Counted from the first letter of the stretch, positions 9,947-18,386 are shown. The stretch is 32,320 nt of DNA from Candidatus Contendobacter odensis Run_B_J11 (GCF_000531125.1 NZ_CBTK010000057.1:1-32320), one strand, 5' to 3'. The notes: generated by a model from the sequence alone, not told the origin. Numbers and translations: made by a program.

Positions 9947-11686
9947 CTAACGTGGCTTGTTCAACAACGCCGCTCCACCCAAATCGCCTAATCTTGCTTG
10001 GGCCACATCGGTCCACAAGGTACCCGGTCCAGCATGCAGGATCGTGACCCGCAACTCCGGGTTCAAATTGTGGGCGAACTCCCACAGGGTAAACGCTACC
10101 GAATCACCAAATGCCGCTGCCTTGAGTTCAAATCCTTTAGCTTTTTCACCTTCCACCCAGGTTATGGTGGTGGCTTGCGCTTGGCCGAGGGTACGAGTCT
10201 TGTCGGCGCGAACCCGAGCGGTCTGTTTCTCAATATCCGCCGCTTGCCGTAACGCCTCCGCTTGGAGCTGAGCCACCTGTTTGTCCTGATCCGCCAGAAT
10301 TTCCGCTTTAAGCTTCTCGGTTTCCTGGGCCACCTGCCGCTGCCGTTGCTCCACCAATCCCAGTTCGGTATTAAGCTCTGCCTGCTTGCGGGCGGTGTTC
10401 TGCTTTTCCTTGTTGGTCAAATCCTGCTCGACGGCAATGCTGGACTGTTGAATCGGGTCGAGAATCTGCATCGGTACATTGACATGACGAATCAGGGCGT
10501 CGTGGACAATGATGCGTTTTTCCTGAATGGTCTTGGCCAGGGTCTCGGTTAAATCAGTCTGAAACTTCTCGCGGCCTTCGCCGACAATAAAGTCCTTGGC
10601 GCGATACGCTGATCCTTTCAGCCGCGATACCGACAGGATTTGCGGCATGATGATCTTGTCCACCACCGCCGGCAGATCGCCGTAACTTTGATAAATCCAG
10701 GCGATGTGTTCCGGCAGGAATTCAAACTCCACCGTCATGTCGAGACTGATCTCAAAACCATCGCGGGACGGAAATTCAACAAACTGATTCAAACTCAGCA
10801 CGTTACTGAAATCCGCCGGTGGCACCGGCTTCGGCAACGCAACCGGTGCCACCGGCGTAACCGATTTGCCAGGAGCTGCTTTGCGCAGACTATTCAAACT
10901 GCTGCTTGCTGGACTGGAAGAATCGGGCGTTGGCTCTTGTACCCGTTGTTGCGCCAGATAATCCAGCCGTTTTTCCTTCTGATCGGCCAGCGCTCGCTTC
11001 TGCAAACCTTCCATCGCCACATTCTGTGACGCCATTTGCGCCTTGGTAATCACTTCACCGCCGGTTTTGCCCAGCAGCGACACTTGATTGACCCCGATTT
11101 CCAGCAGGTCCACTTGCAGTTCCTTGGGATTCACGTAATACAGACCCGGTTGCAGAATGTCCTGCCGCACTCCTTTTTCACCGCGACCGGCGAAGGCATC
11201 GGCGGTGGTCTGCCGACCGGACAAGCTGGTCACGACGCCGACGTATCCCACTGGAATGCTGACTGCATCCACAATATCAATTTGATAACCATAGGGATTC
11301 ATCCGATGTTTGCCGGGCCCCAACACCTGCCGCCAGATCCCTTTCTGACCGGGTTCGGCTAAAAACTCGCTGGGTGGCAATTCCGCGCCGACCTTGGAAG
11401 TGACCACCCCCACTTGGCCGGGAGGAATCACCATCAGCGGCATGATTTTGTATTCATACAGCCAGGGATTGCGAAAATGCCGACCTTCGCCGAGCGGTTG
11501 TTCCTGAATTCCCTTCTGGCCCGGCTGGGCAAGAATCTGGCCGGGCGGCAGTGCATCGCCGCTCTTGGCGGTGATCATCGCCATGTAACCCGGCTCCACA
11601 TAAAACCGGCAGAATCCCCACTGCCAGATGACCCAGCCCACCGCCAGCGCCGCGAGCGCACCTGCTGCAAACCTCAGTTTGCTCAT
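9947..11686 (-). CDS. SPFH/band-7 membrane protein 2 (flotillin/slipin-like)
   Basis: 579 aa. An N-terminal anchor (about 4-26) is followed by three tandem copies of a roughly 55-60-residue module of the form G-x-V-G-V-V-T-S...G...GQKGI...L-x-PG-x-H-x-x-NP...V. Then comes a low-complexity linker (P, A, S), an SPFH core (EFPSRDGFEISLDMTVEFEF onward) and a long charged coiled coil rich in Q, A, K and E (about 420-510, with NKEKQNTARKQAELNTEL). SPFH proteins oligomerise on membranes and organise microdomains or protease complexes. The ATG at 11686 overlaps the upstream gene's TGA as ATGA and has AGAGG upstream, so it is preferred to the earlier start at 11707. It forms a pair with the upstream homologue and probably a hetero-oligomer. 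Function is unknown. Confidence 0.88.
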   Translation of the reverse strand: MSKLRFAAGALAALAVGWVIWQWGFCRFYVEPGYMAMITAKSGDALPPGQILAQPGQKGIQEQPLGEGRHFRNPWLYEYKIMPLMVIPPGQVGVVTSKVGAELPPSEFLAEPGQKGIWRQVLGPGKHRMNPYGYQIDIVDAVSIPVGYVGVVTSLSGRQTTADAFAGRGEKGVRQDILQPGLYYVNPKELQVDLLEIGVNQVSLLGKTGGEVITKAQMASQNVAMEGLQKRALADQKEKRLDYLAQQRVQEPTPDSSSPASSSLNSLRKAAPGKSVTPVAPVALPKPVPPADFSNVLSLNQFVEFPSRDGFEISLDMTVEFEFLPEHIAWIYQSYGDLPAVVDKIIMPQILSVSRLKGSAYRAKDFIVGEGREKFQTDLTETLAKTIQEKRIIVHDALIRHVNVPMQILDPIQQSSIAVEQDLTNKEKQNTARKQAELNTELGLVEQRQRQVAQETEKLKAEILADQDKQVAQLQAEALRQAADIEKQTARVRADKTRTLGQAQATTITWVEGEKAKGFELKAAAFGDSVAFTLWEFAHNLNPELRVTILHAGPGTLWTDVAQARLGDLGGAALLNKPR

Positions 11687-13224
11687 GGCTTGGCCTCTTT
11701 TGACCAATAGGGTTGAAACAAGCCGCCGAAACTGTCCGGGGTATCGCTACCGAGCAGCGAGACGATGCGCGGCCCCATCTTCTGATAGAAGGCGTACCGC
11801 GCCAGATTCATCCCGGTTTTGAAAGCGCGCACCTGGGAGGCGATCACCTCGGCCTGCGCCTGATTGTTCAGCGCAATCACATCCCGATCCGCTTGCGCTT
11901 TAGCCAGGATCGCCTCGGCCTGAGCGGCAGCGGCCTGATTTTCCAATTTGGCGACCTCCAGTTCGCGGTTAGCGGCGGTGATCTGCACCGCCAATTCCTG
12001 TTCCGCCCGGATCACCGCCTGGATACGACGGGTTTCCGCCGCTACCTTTTCCTGATTCTGTTGCGCCAGCATCTCCTGCCGGGTCAATTCCGCCAATGAT
12101 CGGGCCTGTTCGATCTGCTGTTCGTATTTGCGGGCGTTCTGCACGCTCACCTCGCGGTCGCGGACAACGCTGGAAATAGCGTCTGGGGTGGCGATATTAC
12201 GGATTAACACCGATTTAATCGCTATCCCCCAAGGGCGCGCCTTGCCGCGCAGATGCTGTTCCAGGTTGTCCTGAAATTTTTGCCGGGTTTCGCCGACGAT
12301 GAAGTTGATCGCCGGATGTTTGCTGCCTTCGATCCGGCTGAATCCCCGCGCCCGGGGCAAAATCAGCTTCTTTAGTACATCCTCCATGTCGCCGACCTGA
12401 TGCGTCATCAGCGCCGCCTGATCACGTTCGATGCTGAATTCAATCGTACCCTCAATGCTGACGTTAAAGCCGTCCAAGGTCAGAAAACTGATGGCGTCCT
12501 CGCCACCCAGCACAAAGCGCTGACTTTGCAGCGTGACCTCGATCACGTTATAGACATAGGGATTCAGGTAGTAGACGCCGGGATCGAGCGTCTGAGGAAC
12601 CACGCCCTTCATCCCCTCGCCCACCAGATAAGTGTTGCGGGCCTGCGGCGGCAGATCGCTGTTCAGCACGTCTTGACCGACCAGTGAGGTAACAACGCCC
12701 ACTGCACCGGGACGAATAGCAAGCGCGTTGAACAGTTCAACCCGGCAGGCGTAAGGATTGATGCGATATTTACCGGGGCGCAGTACGGCGGAAAGAATAC
12801 CTTTCGCGTGGTTCGGACCGGCCTGGTTGCAATCGCCCTCCGCGATAATCTGGCCCGGCGGCGGTTCCTTACCGTAGAGCCGGGTCAGCACCCCCAGCTT
12901 GCCGGCGGGAATATCAGTGATCTTTGCGATCTTCCAGCCCCAGGCGTAGGGATTGCGGAAATGGCGTCCCTCCGCCAGCACCTCGAACTGAATGCCTTTT
13001 TGTTCCGGTTCTATGGCAATAATCGCGCCTGCGGGCAGGTCGTCACCGGTCTTGTGAATCAGCACTGCAATTTCACCGGATTCCGGTTCAATCCGGCAAA
13101 ACCACCACACGAACAGCATCACGCTTAGCAACAGGCCAAGACCAAGACCAAAACCGGCCAGTCGTGCCAGGCGACTGAACCCCGACCGCAGAATCGAAAT
13201 CGGGTTTGTGCGTCGGGTTTCCAT
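11683..13224 (-). CDS. SPFH/band-7 membrane protein 1
   Basis: 513 aa. One helix (about 21-45, GFGLGLGLLLSVMLFVWWF) anchors it. Three copies of the same module as in its downstream partner follow (EGRHFRNPYAWGWKI, PGKYRINPYACRVEL, PGVYYLNPYVYNVIEV). After that come the SPFH core (FLTLDGFNVSIEGTIEFSI, with VVRDREVSVQNA) and a coiled coil rich in A, E and Q (about 360-470), ending in a short hydrophilic tail. It is the first gene of the pair; the next gene starts at its stop codon. The two proteins align along their whole length, so they arose by duplication. The ribosome site before 13224 (AGAGTGA) is weak. Confidence 0.88.
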   Translation of the reverse strand: METRRTNPISILRSGFSRLARLAGFGLGLGLLLSVMLFVWWFCRIEPESGEIAVLIHKTGDDLPAGAIIAIEPEQKGIQFEVLAEGRHFRNPYAWGWKIAKITDIPAGKLGVLTRLYGKEPPPGQIIAEGDCNQAGPNHAKGILSAVLRPGKYRINPYACRVELFNALAIRPGAVGVVTSLVGQDVLNSDLPPQARNTYLVGEGMKGVVPQTLDPGVYYLNPYVYNVIEVTLQSQRFVLGGEDAISFLTLDGFNVSIEGTIEFSIERDQAALMTHQVGDMEDVLKKLILPRARGFSRIEGSKHPAINFIVGETRQKFQDNLEQHLRGKARPWGIAIKSVLIRNIATPDAISSVVRDREVSVQNARKYEQQIEQARSLAELTRQEMLAQQNQEKVAAETRRIQAVIRAEQELAVQITAANRELEVAKLENQAAAAQAEAILAKAQADRDVIALNNQAQAEVIASQVRAFKTGMNLARYAFYQKMGPRIVSLLGSDTPDSFGGLFQPYWSKEAKP

Positions 13225-13594
13225 GGTTCACTCTGGGTTTCATTGGGTGTGTGGCAGGGTTTATGAAATTTCTCAAGTTCCTGACCATAATCTCTATGAA
13301 ACTATAGCACCGTCATTGCTATTGCTGATCCCAGCGCGAAGCTGCCGTCTGCTGAAACCATGGTGCCCAGGAACAGATCGAGCTTTTGGCACGACTGCAT
13401 GAGCCGCCCAGCGAAACTCCCGATCAGAACCACGGGTTGGAACCTCATCTATCACTCAAAAACCACTGCTCTAAACTTTCTCTTCAAGGAAACCACCGGG
13501 GGGCCGATAACCTAATCAAGGCCACCCGGCCACCACTCTCGATCCGACTTCCTCAGGTCGGCCTCGCCCACGGATTCCTGGAAAGGAGCGTGTG
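13225..13594. other. Divergent intergenic region between the SPFH pair and a diguanylate cyclase gene
   Basis: 370 bp with no convincing gene. On the minus strand CTATAGT (about 13304-13310 region) could be a -10 element for the SPFH operon. On the plus strand GAAAGGAG just before 13595 is the ribosome site of the cyclase. A 69-codon ORF at 13386-13595 has no ribosome site or recognisable product. Confidence 0.35.
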
Positions 13595-14206
13595 ATGTAC
13601 TTGGAAGCCCTGATGCTGATACTGAATACGATCCTGTTGGCGGGGTTGTTGTGGCGGGTGCAGTACTTTAAGACCCTGGCACTCTACGATCCTCTGACGG
13701 GATTACCCAATCGCCGCTTGTTCGAGGATCGACTGGAGCAGGCGATCAAGCAGGCGCGCCGTCACCACAATCTGGCAGCGGTACTGTTTCTGGATTTGGA
13801 TCACTTCAAGCAGATTAATGACACCCAAGGGCACCCGGTAGGCGATCAACTGCTGTGCGCCGTCGCCCAGCGGCTGCGCGGATGTGTCCGCGAAGTAGAT
13901 ACGGTCGCACGGCGGGGAGGCGATGAGTTTATCGTGCTATTGACCGATCTGGCCGATCCCCAAGCGGCGGCACGGGTAGCCCAGAAAATTATCACGGCGC
14001 TCCACGAGCCTTTTCTGATCGCAGCGTGTCCGTTGCAGATCAGCGCCAGCTTGGGCATCAGCCTCTGCACTCAGGAAAAAGTGCCCAGTCAACAATCCAT
14101 CGCCAACGCCGATCACGCCCTGTATGAAGCGAAGCAACAGGGCCGAGGGCACTACCGATTCTTCGCGCCAGCGGGAATCCCCAAGATGGCAGCGGCAGGG
14201 GCGTAA
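13595..14206 (+). CDS. Small membrane-anchored diguanylate cyclase (GGDEF)
   Basis: 203 aa. A short hydrophobic N-terminal helix (YLEALMLILNTILLAGLLW) is followed directly by a complete GGDEF domain: DPLTGLPNRRLFEDRL, FLDLDHFKQINDTQGHPVGD and RRGGDEFIVLL. An inhibitory RxxD site (REVD) lies five residues before RRGGDEF. It makes c-di-GMP from two GTP. There is almost no sensor region, so activity must depend on membrane state, dimerisation or partners. The ATG at 13595 follows AAAGGAG with good spacing; a GTG three bases earlier is possible. It is a single gene on the opposite strand to both neighbours. Confidence 0.94.
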   Translation: MYLEALMLILNTILLAGLLWRVQYFKTLALYDPLTGLPNRRLFEDRLEQAIKQARRHHNLAAVLFLDLDHFKQINDTQGHPVGDQLLCAVAQRLRGCVREVDTVARRGGDEFIVLLTDLADPQAAARVAQKIITALHEPFLIAACPLQISASLGISLCTQEKVPSQQSIANADHALYEAKQQGRGHYRFFAPAGIPKMAAAGA

Positions 14207-14289
14207 CCTGCACCCTCTCACGCAACCTCCGTTCGATAACCGCTGTGAGAGGCTCAGTGGTCCCTATCGCGATACCCGATGGCTATTGA

Positions 14290-15480
14290 TCAGGCACCGA
14301 AGCCGAGCTGAACCTCGTGGAGACCGACCGCCGTTGCCACTGCTGCCACCCCTGAAGCAATCGTTGTCTGGTGGTAGCGCCCACTCCGGTAATACCGCAT
14401 TTTTTCATCACCGATTTGATCCAGACAGGTAATCGCCAGCCGAGGATGAACCGTCAGCGCTGGCGACAGGGCGGCGTCGGCTAGATCGGCAGCGATGGCC
14501 CGCTGTAGCAAATCCAAATCCAGCCAGGCGAAGCGCAACGATCCCTGGTAGGCGTTGGGGAGATTGGTGGGATCACTGACGCCGGGATAGGGTTTATCCG
14601 GCAGTTCGTGCAGCAGCGGCCCCGCACCGTGGCGGGTGAGATAGGCCCGCGTCACATAGGTGACCTCGATCCATTCCAGACCCCACTCACCGGCCAAGGT
14701 GAGAACATTACGGAGGCCGGTATGGGAGCGAGTGACATACGGGAAGCACCCGCGTTCCTGGTCCAGCAGTAATCCCTGAGCGCCCTCGAACAGGAGGCTC
14801 CGGCCCGATATCGCCGCCTTTGCGTCCATCACGGTCACGCTGTCCAGAAAGCGGCGCCCATCGGCGACGAAATGCTTCAGGATGGCGTCTGACTGCAACA
14901 GCGTCCTGTTTTGGGCAGCAGCGGCCTCGAACCCCAGCCGCGCCAGTCGGGCCGGCGCGTAGCAGCGGCGAATCGCCTCCAGCCGCAGGGTCAGCGCCGC
15001 CGCATCGGCCAAATCCCCGACGGTCAGGGCGTAATCGGATATCAGGTTACGTTCGAGGGTCTCTCCGAAGCCAAGGCCGCAACTGCCATGCCGGGCAGCA
15101 CCCCGTTCCTGTTCGATGATCTGATTGATCATCATGTCGTAAGGGGTCGTCACCGGGCTGTCCGGATCGACGTAGACCACCGGCCGGACGCCCTGAGCTG
15201 CCAGCACTTCCCACTCCTTCAGGAACAGCAACGGGTGGGACACGAAAAACCGCGACAGGAAGGTTGCAGCGCCGGCGAACGTCCCACTACCGATATGGCT
15301 AAAGACGTGACGCCGACCCTCTGGGGTCACCACGGTGTGACCGGCCTGCGCCCCGCCATTGAATCGCACCACTATCCCGTCGCAACCCACCGCAGCGGCA
15401 TAGGCGGCGGTCATCCGGCCCTTGCCCTCATCGCCGAACTGAGCGCCGATCACGACTTGGGCGCTCGAGTTCTGAGGCAT
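14290..15480 (-). CDS. Divergent adenylosuccinate-synthetase-like ligase with altered substrate loop
   Basis: 396 aa. The PurA fold is recognisable from GAQFGDEGKG (residues 12-21, Asp17 and Lys20), FNGGAQAGHT (40-49, His48), LLFEGAQGLLLD and VTRAYLTRHGAGP (about 275-287). PurA joins aspartate to IMP using GTP. Here the catalytic Asp and His are kept. The loop that in PurA carries TTGRxRR and binds aspartate reads YQGSLRFAW (about 310-318). The guanine motif TKLD reads TCLD, and the C-terminal STGPDRxET segment is absent, so the protein is about 35 residues shorter than usual. A different amine donor or nucleotide is likely (inference). ATG at 15480 has GAGGAG seven bases upstream. It is the third gene of an operon, 19 bp after the VWA gene. 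I would not call it purA. Confidence 0.82.
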   Translation of the reverse strand: MPQNSSAQVVIGAQFGDEGKGRMTAAYAAAVGCDGIVVRFNGGAQAGHTVVTPEGRRHVFSHIGSGTFAGAATFLSRFFVSHPLLFLKEWEVLAAQGVRPVVYVDPDSPVTTPYDMMINQIIEQERGAARHGSCGLGFGETLERNLISDYALTVGDLADAAALTLRLEAIRRCYAPARLARLGFEAAAAQNRTLLQSDAILKHFVADGRRFLDSVTVMDAKAAISGRSLLFEGAQGLLLDQERGCFPYVTRSHTGLRNVLTLAGEWGLEWIEVTYVTRAYLTRHGAGPLLHELPDKPYPGVSDPTNLPNAYQGSLRFAWLDLDLLQRAIAADLADAALSPALTVHPRLAITCLDQIGDEKMRYYRSGRYHQTTIASGVAAVATAVGLHEVQLGFGA

Positions 15481-15499
15481 GATCAAGCTCCTCACAGCC

Positions 15500-16414
15500 T
15501 TAGAACCGCACCACGCCGACATTTCGGGTAGGAGCAGGTTGCAATGCCCCCACCGCCCGGCGCACCACTACGGCAGTTTTCCCCGACCAACTTTTGATCA
15601 CCCGATCCCGGTCGCGGCCCTCGTTCACTTCAATAGTGGATACGATTACTTCAGCCAGTTTGCGGTGATCGGACAGGCTGATCACCCGTTGTCCCAGCAG
15701 ATCGGTCCAGCGGTTCCGCACCCCATGCGGGTCATGGCGGGCGTGTGAGCCTTCCTCGACGATGACGTGAAAGATATGGTATTGGCGACTGACCAGGGTC
15801 AGCAATTCGCGGGAATCGAAATCCCGTGCCACCCGGTCGCCGAGAAAGCGGGCGATGGCCGCTGCTGGCAAATCGGCGGGCGGCTCCTCGTCGCCCACCG
15901 TGAACAGGTAACCCTTCTGGCCGCGTTTTTCAAAGCAATCAATCGAGGTGTGCAGCGCCGCGAAGTACCACGGCAGGGTGTAGGACTCACAGGCGTTGCC
16001 ACCGCCGCCCTTTTCCAGCCACAGTTTTTCGAGCTGGCGGGCGATGCGAATATCGGCTTCAAACTGGGTCACCTGGAGCGGCGCCCGGTCGTACAACACG
16101 TCACCGATGCCTGCGATCAGAATATGCGGGTCAGACACCGGCTGGCGAGCCAGAATCTCCTCCACCATCGTGCCGAGACCCTGCCGGGCCAGGGTATCGG
16201 CGATCATCCCCATCGATCCAGTCACATCCAACCCGACGATGATCGCAGTCGATGCCGGATTCAGTGCCGAATCGCGGGATTCCCGCAGGGCGACCCCTAG
16301 CGGATTCAGTTCTGGATCGATGGCGCGGGCGGCAAACACTGCGTCAGTGGTTTTGTGCGTAGTTGAAGCGGCGTAAGCGCTCCAGTCAGTGGCGTCCCAA
16401 CGGGCCGTACCCAT
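15500..16414 (-). CDS. VWA-domain protein with MIDAS motif
   Basis: 304 aa, soluble, without signal peptide or membrane helix. A von Willebrand factor A fold is indicated by IIVGLDVTGSM at residues 59-68. Asp63, Thr65 and Ser67 fit a D-x-S/T-x-S metal site; a second acidic strand GIGDVLYDRAP and FTVGDEEPPAD follow, and a Gly/Asn-rich loop (GGGGNACESY) lies between them. VWA domains bind proteins or peptides through a divalent metal and often partner with ATPases or chaperones. It lies between a J-domain protein and a PurA-like enzyme in one operon (25 and 19 bp spacing), with AAGGAG before its ATG. A scaffold or delivery role is inferred. The C-terminal basic region (VIKSWSGKTAVVVRRAVG) is unexplained. 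Confidence 0.85.
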   Translation of the reverse strand: MGTARWDATDWSAYAASTTHKTTDAVFAARAIDPELNPLGVALRESRDSALNPASTAIIVGLDVTGSMGMIADTLARQGLGTMVEEILARQPVSDPHILIAGIGDVLYDRAPLQVTQFEADIRIARQLEKLWLEKGGGGNACESYTLPWYFAALHTSIDCFEKRGQKGYLFTVGDEEPPADLPAAAIARFLGDRVARDFDSRELLTLVSRQYHIFHVIVEEGSHARHDPHGVRNRWTDLLGQRVISLSDHRKLAEVIVSTIEVNEGRDRDRVIKSWSGKTAVVVRRAVGALQPAPTRNVGVVRF

Positions 16415-16439
16415 GGCGTTCTCCTTCTTGCTTGCTTGG

Positions 16440-17480
16440 TTAGTAGAGGTCGTCTGCGGAGAGATCCAGCTTCACGAATCGGCGTTCGCCGAAGCTGGCG
16501 GTTAACACCCGGCGCTGCCAGGTGTGGTAATCATCGAGAGCGGAGCGCGGAGCTGGAAACCGCAACCAATCCAGCATCGGCGGTGGTGCGGCTTTTTCCC
16601 GCGCCAGCCGCGCCCCGGTCACATCGCCCAGCAATTCCCGACCCAGCGCCCGGATCAATTCCAGGTCGGTGCGGATATCGCCGCAGCGGCGGGCGATCAC
16701 TTCGCAAGGTGTGTATTGGAGCGTGGCCGCCGGCGCAGCGCGCATCGGCTGGCCTTGCCGAACCGCGTACCACCAGCCGCCGAGCAGCGCGCTGCGGTGC
16801 TGGGGTGGCGAAATCAACGCGGCATCGGCTCCGAGGGCGTTATGCGCCAGCCGGGCGTAATCGAGGTAACACGCCAGATGGAGCAGCGAACTGATCATCC
16901 AGGCGACATGGCGGGCGTCCAGTCGACCGCTGAAATGGTCGAGAACATCGCGTAGCAACAGCAAATCCGGGGTCTTCCGCACCACCAGCACCCGGCTGTC
17001 TTCAGTCTCGATCTGACGAACGATGTCCGGCAGCGCGGGCTGGATTTCCGCCGCCATCTGCGGATTCGCGCAGGGAAGATGGTTGATAACCTCAAGCGCG
17101 TTCTGGAACAGGTCGGAATAAGCCTTATCAACTACATAGGCGACGATTCGATCCCCCAGAAACATTTGCCCCAGCTCGAATTCCCGCGCCTTGCGGTAGT
17201 GAATGTGATAGGTAGCGCCATCGGTGGCGCGCACCATCAACCGGCCGGGAAGGTTCCAGAGACCGCCGCGCAGTTTCCGCACCGCCGTGTCATAAAGCCG
17301 GCTGAGGTGCTGAAATACTTGAGGGGTTCCGGCAGCGGGGCGACGATCCGGATGCCAGATCGCCGCCAGCGCGCGAAATTCCTGTTTTGCCTGCTGCGCG
17401 TCACCGCTGAACAGCCGTTCTGGTTCAGCCAACGGAATCCCGAGCAGTGCTTCGGCAGATAACACAGTGACAGGGTTCAT
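16440..17480 (-). CDS. J-domain-like protein, first gene of the cassette operon
   Basis: 346 aa. The N terminus has the J-domain signature: FRALAAIWHPDR with HPD at residues 43-45, preceded by an LLGIPL...AKQEFR helix and followed by FQHLSRLYDTAV. The HPD loop normally stimulates the ATPase of an Hsp70, but no Hsp70 gene is in the window. The remaining roughly 270 residues match no domain I recognise; they look alpha-helical and include MISSLLHLACYLDYARLAHNA. The ATG at 17480 has GGAGG five bases upstream and is preferred to the ATG at 17492. It is followed at 25 bp by the VWA gene and is transcribed away from the NrtR-like regulator. Confidence 0.8.
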   Translation of the reverse strand: MNPVTVLSAEALLGIPLAEPERLFSGDAQQAKQEFRALAAIWHPDRRPAAGTPQVFQHLSRLYDTAVRKLRGGLWNLPGRLMVRATDGATYHIHYRKAREFELGQMFLGDRIVAYVVDKAYSDLFQNALEVINHLPCANPQMAAEIQPALPDIVRQIETEDSRVLVVRKTPDLLLLRDVLDHFSGRLDARHVAWMISSLLHLACYLDYARLAHNALGADAALISPPQHRSALLGGWWYAVRQGQPMRAAPAATLQYTPCEVIARRCGDIRTDLELIRALGRELLGDVTGARLAREKAAPPPMLDWLRFPAPRSALDDYHTWQRRVLTASFGERRFVKLDLSADDLY

Positions 17481-17628
17481 AGCCACCTCCATGGGCTAAG
17501 AGAATATCCTAGTTAAATGTATTTTGCAAATAACATATAAAATATTTCTCATGGACATTGCCTTAATTTTCAGCAACAATAATTATTGTTATTTTTTAAT
17601 AACATTAAACTCTCTTGGAGTACTTGGT
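17481..17628. promoter_or_regulatory. AT-rich divergent promoter with three inverted repeats
   Basis: The gap between the J-domain gene and the Nudix regulator is far richer in A and T than its flanks. It contains a perfect 16-bp palindrome AACAATAATTATTGTT (17575-17590). GTTATT-N4-AATAAC (17588-17603) overlaps that palindrome. An imperfect GTTAaatg...caaaTAAC lies at 17512-17534. The shared GTTA...TAAC ends suggest repeated operators for the adjacent NrtR-like repressor. NrtR family members bind palindromes in front of the genes they control. Which repeat is bound is inference. Confidence 0.55.
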
Positions 17629-18288
17629 GTGGAACGGACTTTTCGGCAACCCCTGGTGATGGTGGATACGGCGCTGTTCACCATCCGTGATGAACACCTC
17701 TGCCTGATTCTGGCGCGGCGTCAGGAACCCCCGTTTGAAGGGGTTCTCGCTCTACCGGGTGGATTTGTGCATATCGAAGAAGATGCGGATACCGCGATGG
17801 CGGCCCGGCGGGTGATCCGCCATAAGATCGGGTTTGACGCCCCCTACCTGGAGCAGCTATTCACCTTTTCCGGCGCTGCTCGCGACCCACGCGGCTGGTC
17901 GGTAAGCATTGCCTACTACGCGCTGATTCCCTCATCGCTGCTGGATCAGAGTCAGGTCGCGGAAGCGTTACCGGCGGCGGCATTGCCGCCGCTCCCGTTT
18001 GATCATCCACAGATTGTCGCCCACGCGGTCGAGCGGCTGCGCAGTAAGGCGACTTATTCGTCGCTGCCGGCCTTCCTGTTACCGGGAACGTTCACGATGA
18101 ATGAACTCCATCGCATCTATGAGCAAACCATCGGCACCCGCCTGGACAAGGCATCGTTCCGGCACAAAATCCTGGAACAGGGCATCATTGAACCGCTTTC
18201 GGATCAGTTCCGGGTCGGGGCGCACCGACCGGCTCAGCTTTATCGCTTGGCGAGCAAAGCGCTCACCCCGTTCGAGCGGAAAATATAG
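17629..18288 (+). CDS. NrtR-like transcription regulator (degenerate Nudix domain plus winged helix)
   Basis: 219 aa from a GTG with TTGGAG eight bases upstream; the frame is open to 17524 but that stretch is AT-rich promoter. Residues about 8-130 form a Nudix domain (VDTALFTIRDEHLCLILARR, LPGGFVHIEEDADTAMAARR). The catalytic RExxEE of the Nudix box reads RRVIRHK, so hydrolysis is unlikely and the domain probably senses a nucleotide such as ADP-ribose. Residues about 140-219 fit the NrtR C-terminal winged helix (LPGTFTMNELHRIYEQTIG, DKASFRHKILEQGIIEPL). The length is typical for NrtR. It is divergent from the J-VWA-PurA-like operon and probably controls it and itself. No NAD biosynthesis gene is nearby. 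Confidence 0.88.
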   Translation: MERTFRQPLVMVDTALFTIRDEHLCLILARRQEPPFEGVLALPGGFVHIEEDADTAMAARRVIRHKIGFDAPYLEQLFTFSGAARDPRGWSVSIAYYALIPSSLLDQSQVAEALPAAALPPLPFDHPQIVAHAVERLRSKATYSSLPAFLLPGTFTMNELHRIYEQTIGTRLDKASFRHKILEQGIIEPLSDQFRVGAHRPAQLYRLASKALTPFERKI

Positions 18289-18386
18289 CCGGACGCTTTG
18301 GAAGGGAAAACTCTCCGCCAAGTCGCCATGCCTCTACGCCTGATGGAGCCTCGTCGCTTTATCCGCTGATCCGGGTTAGCCCGGAG

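Noticed and set aside
14290-15480. PurZ-type enzyme of the Z-genome (2-aminoadenine) pathway
   Set aside because: No DatZ, MazZ or phage polymerase genes nearby, and the aspartate-binding Arg loop is not recognisable.
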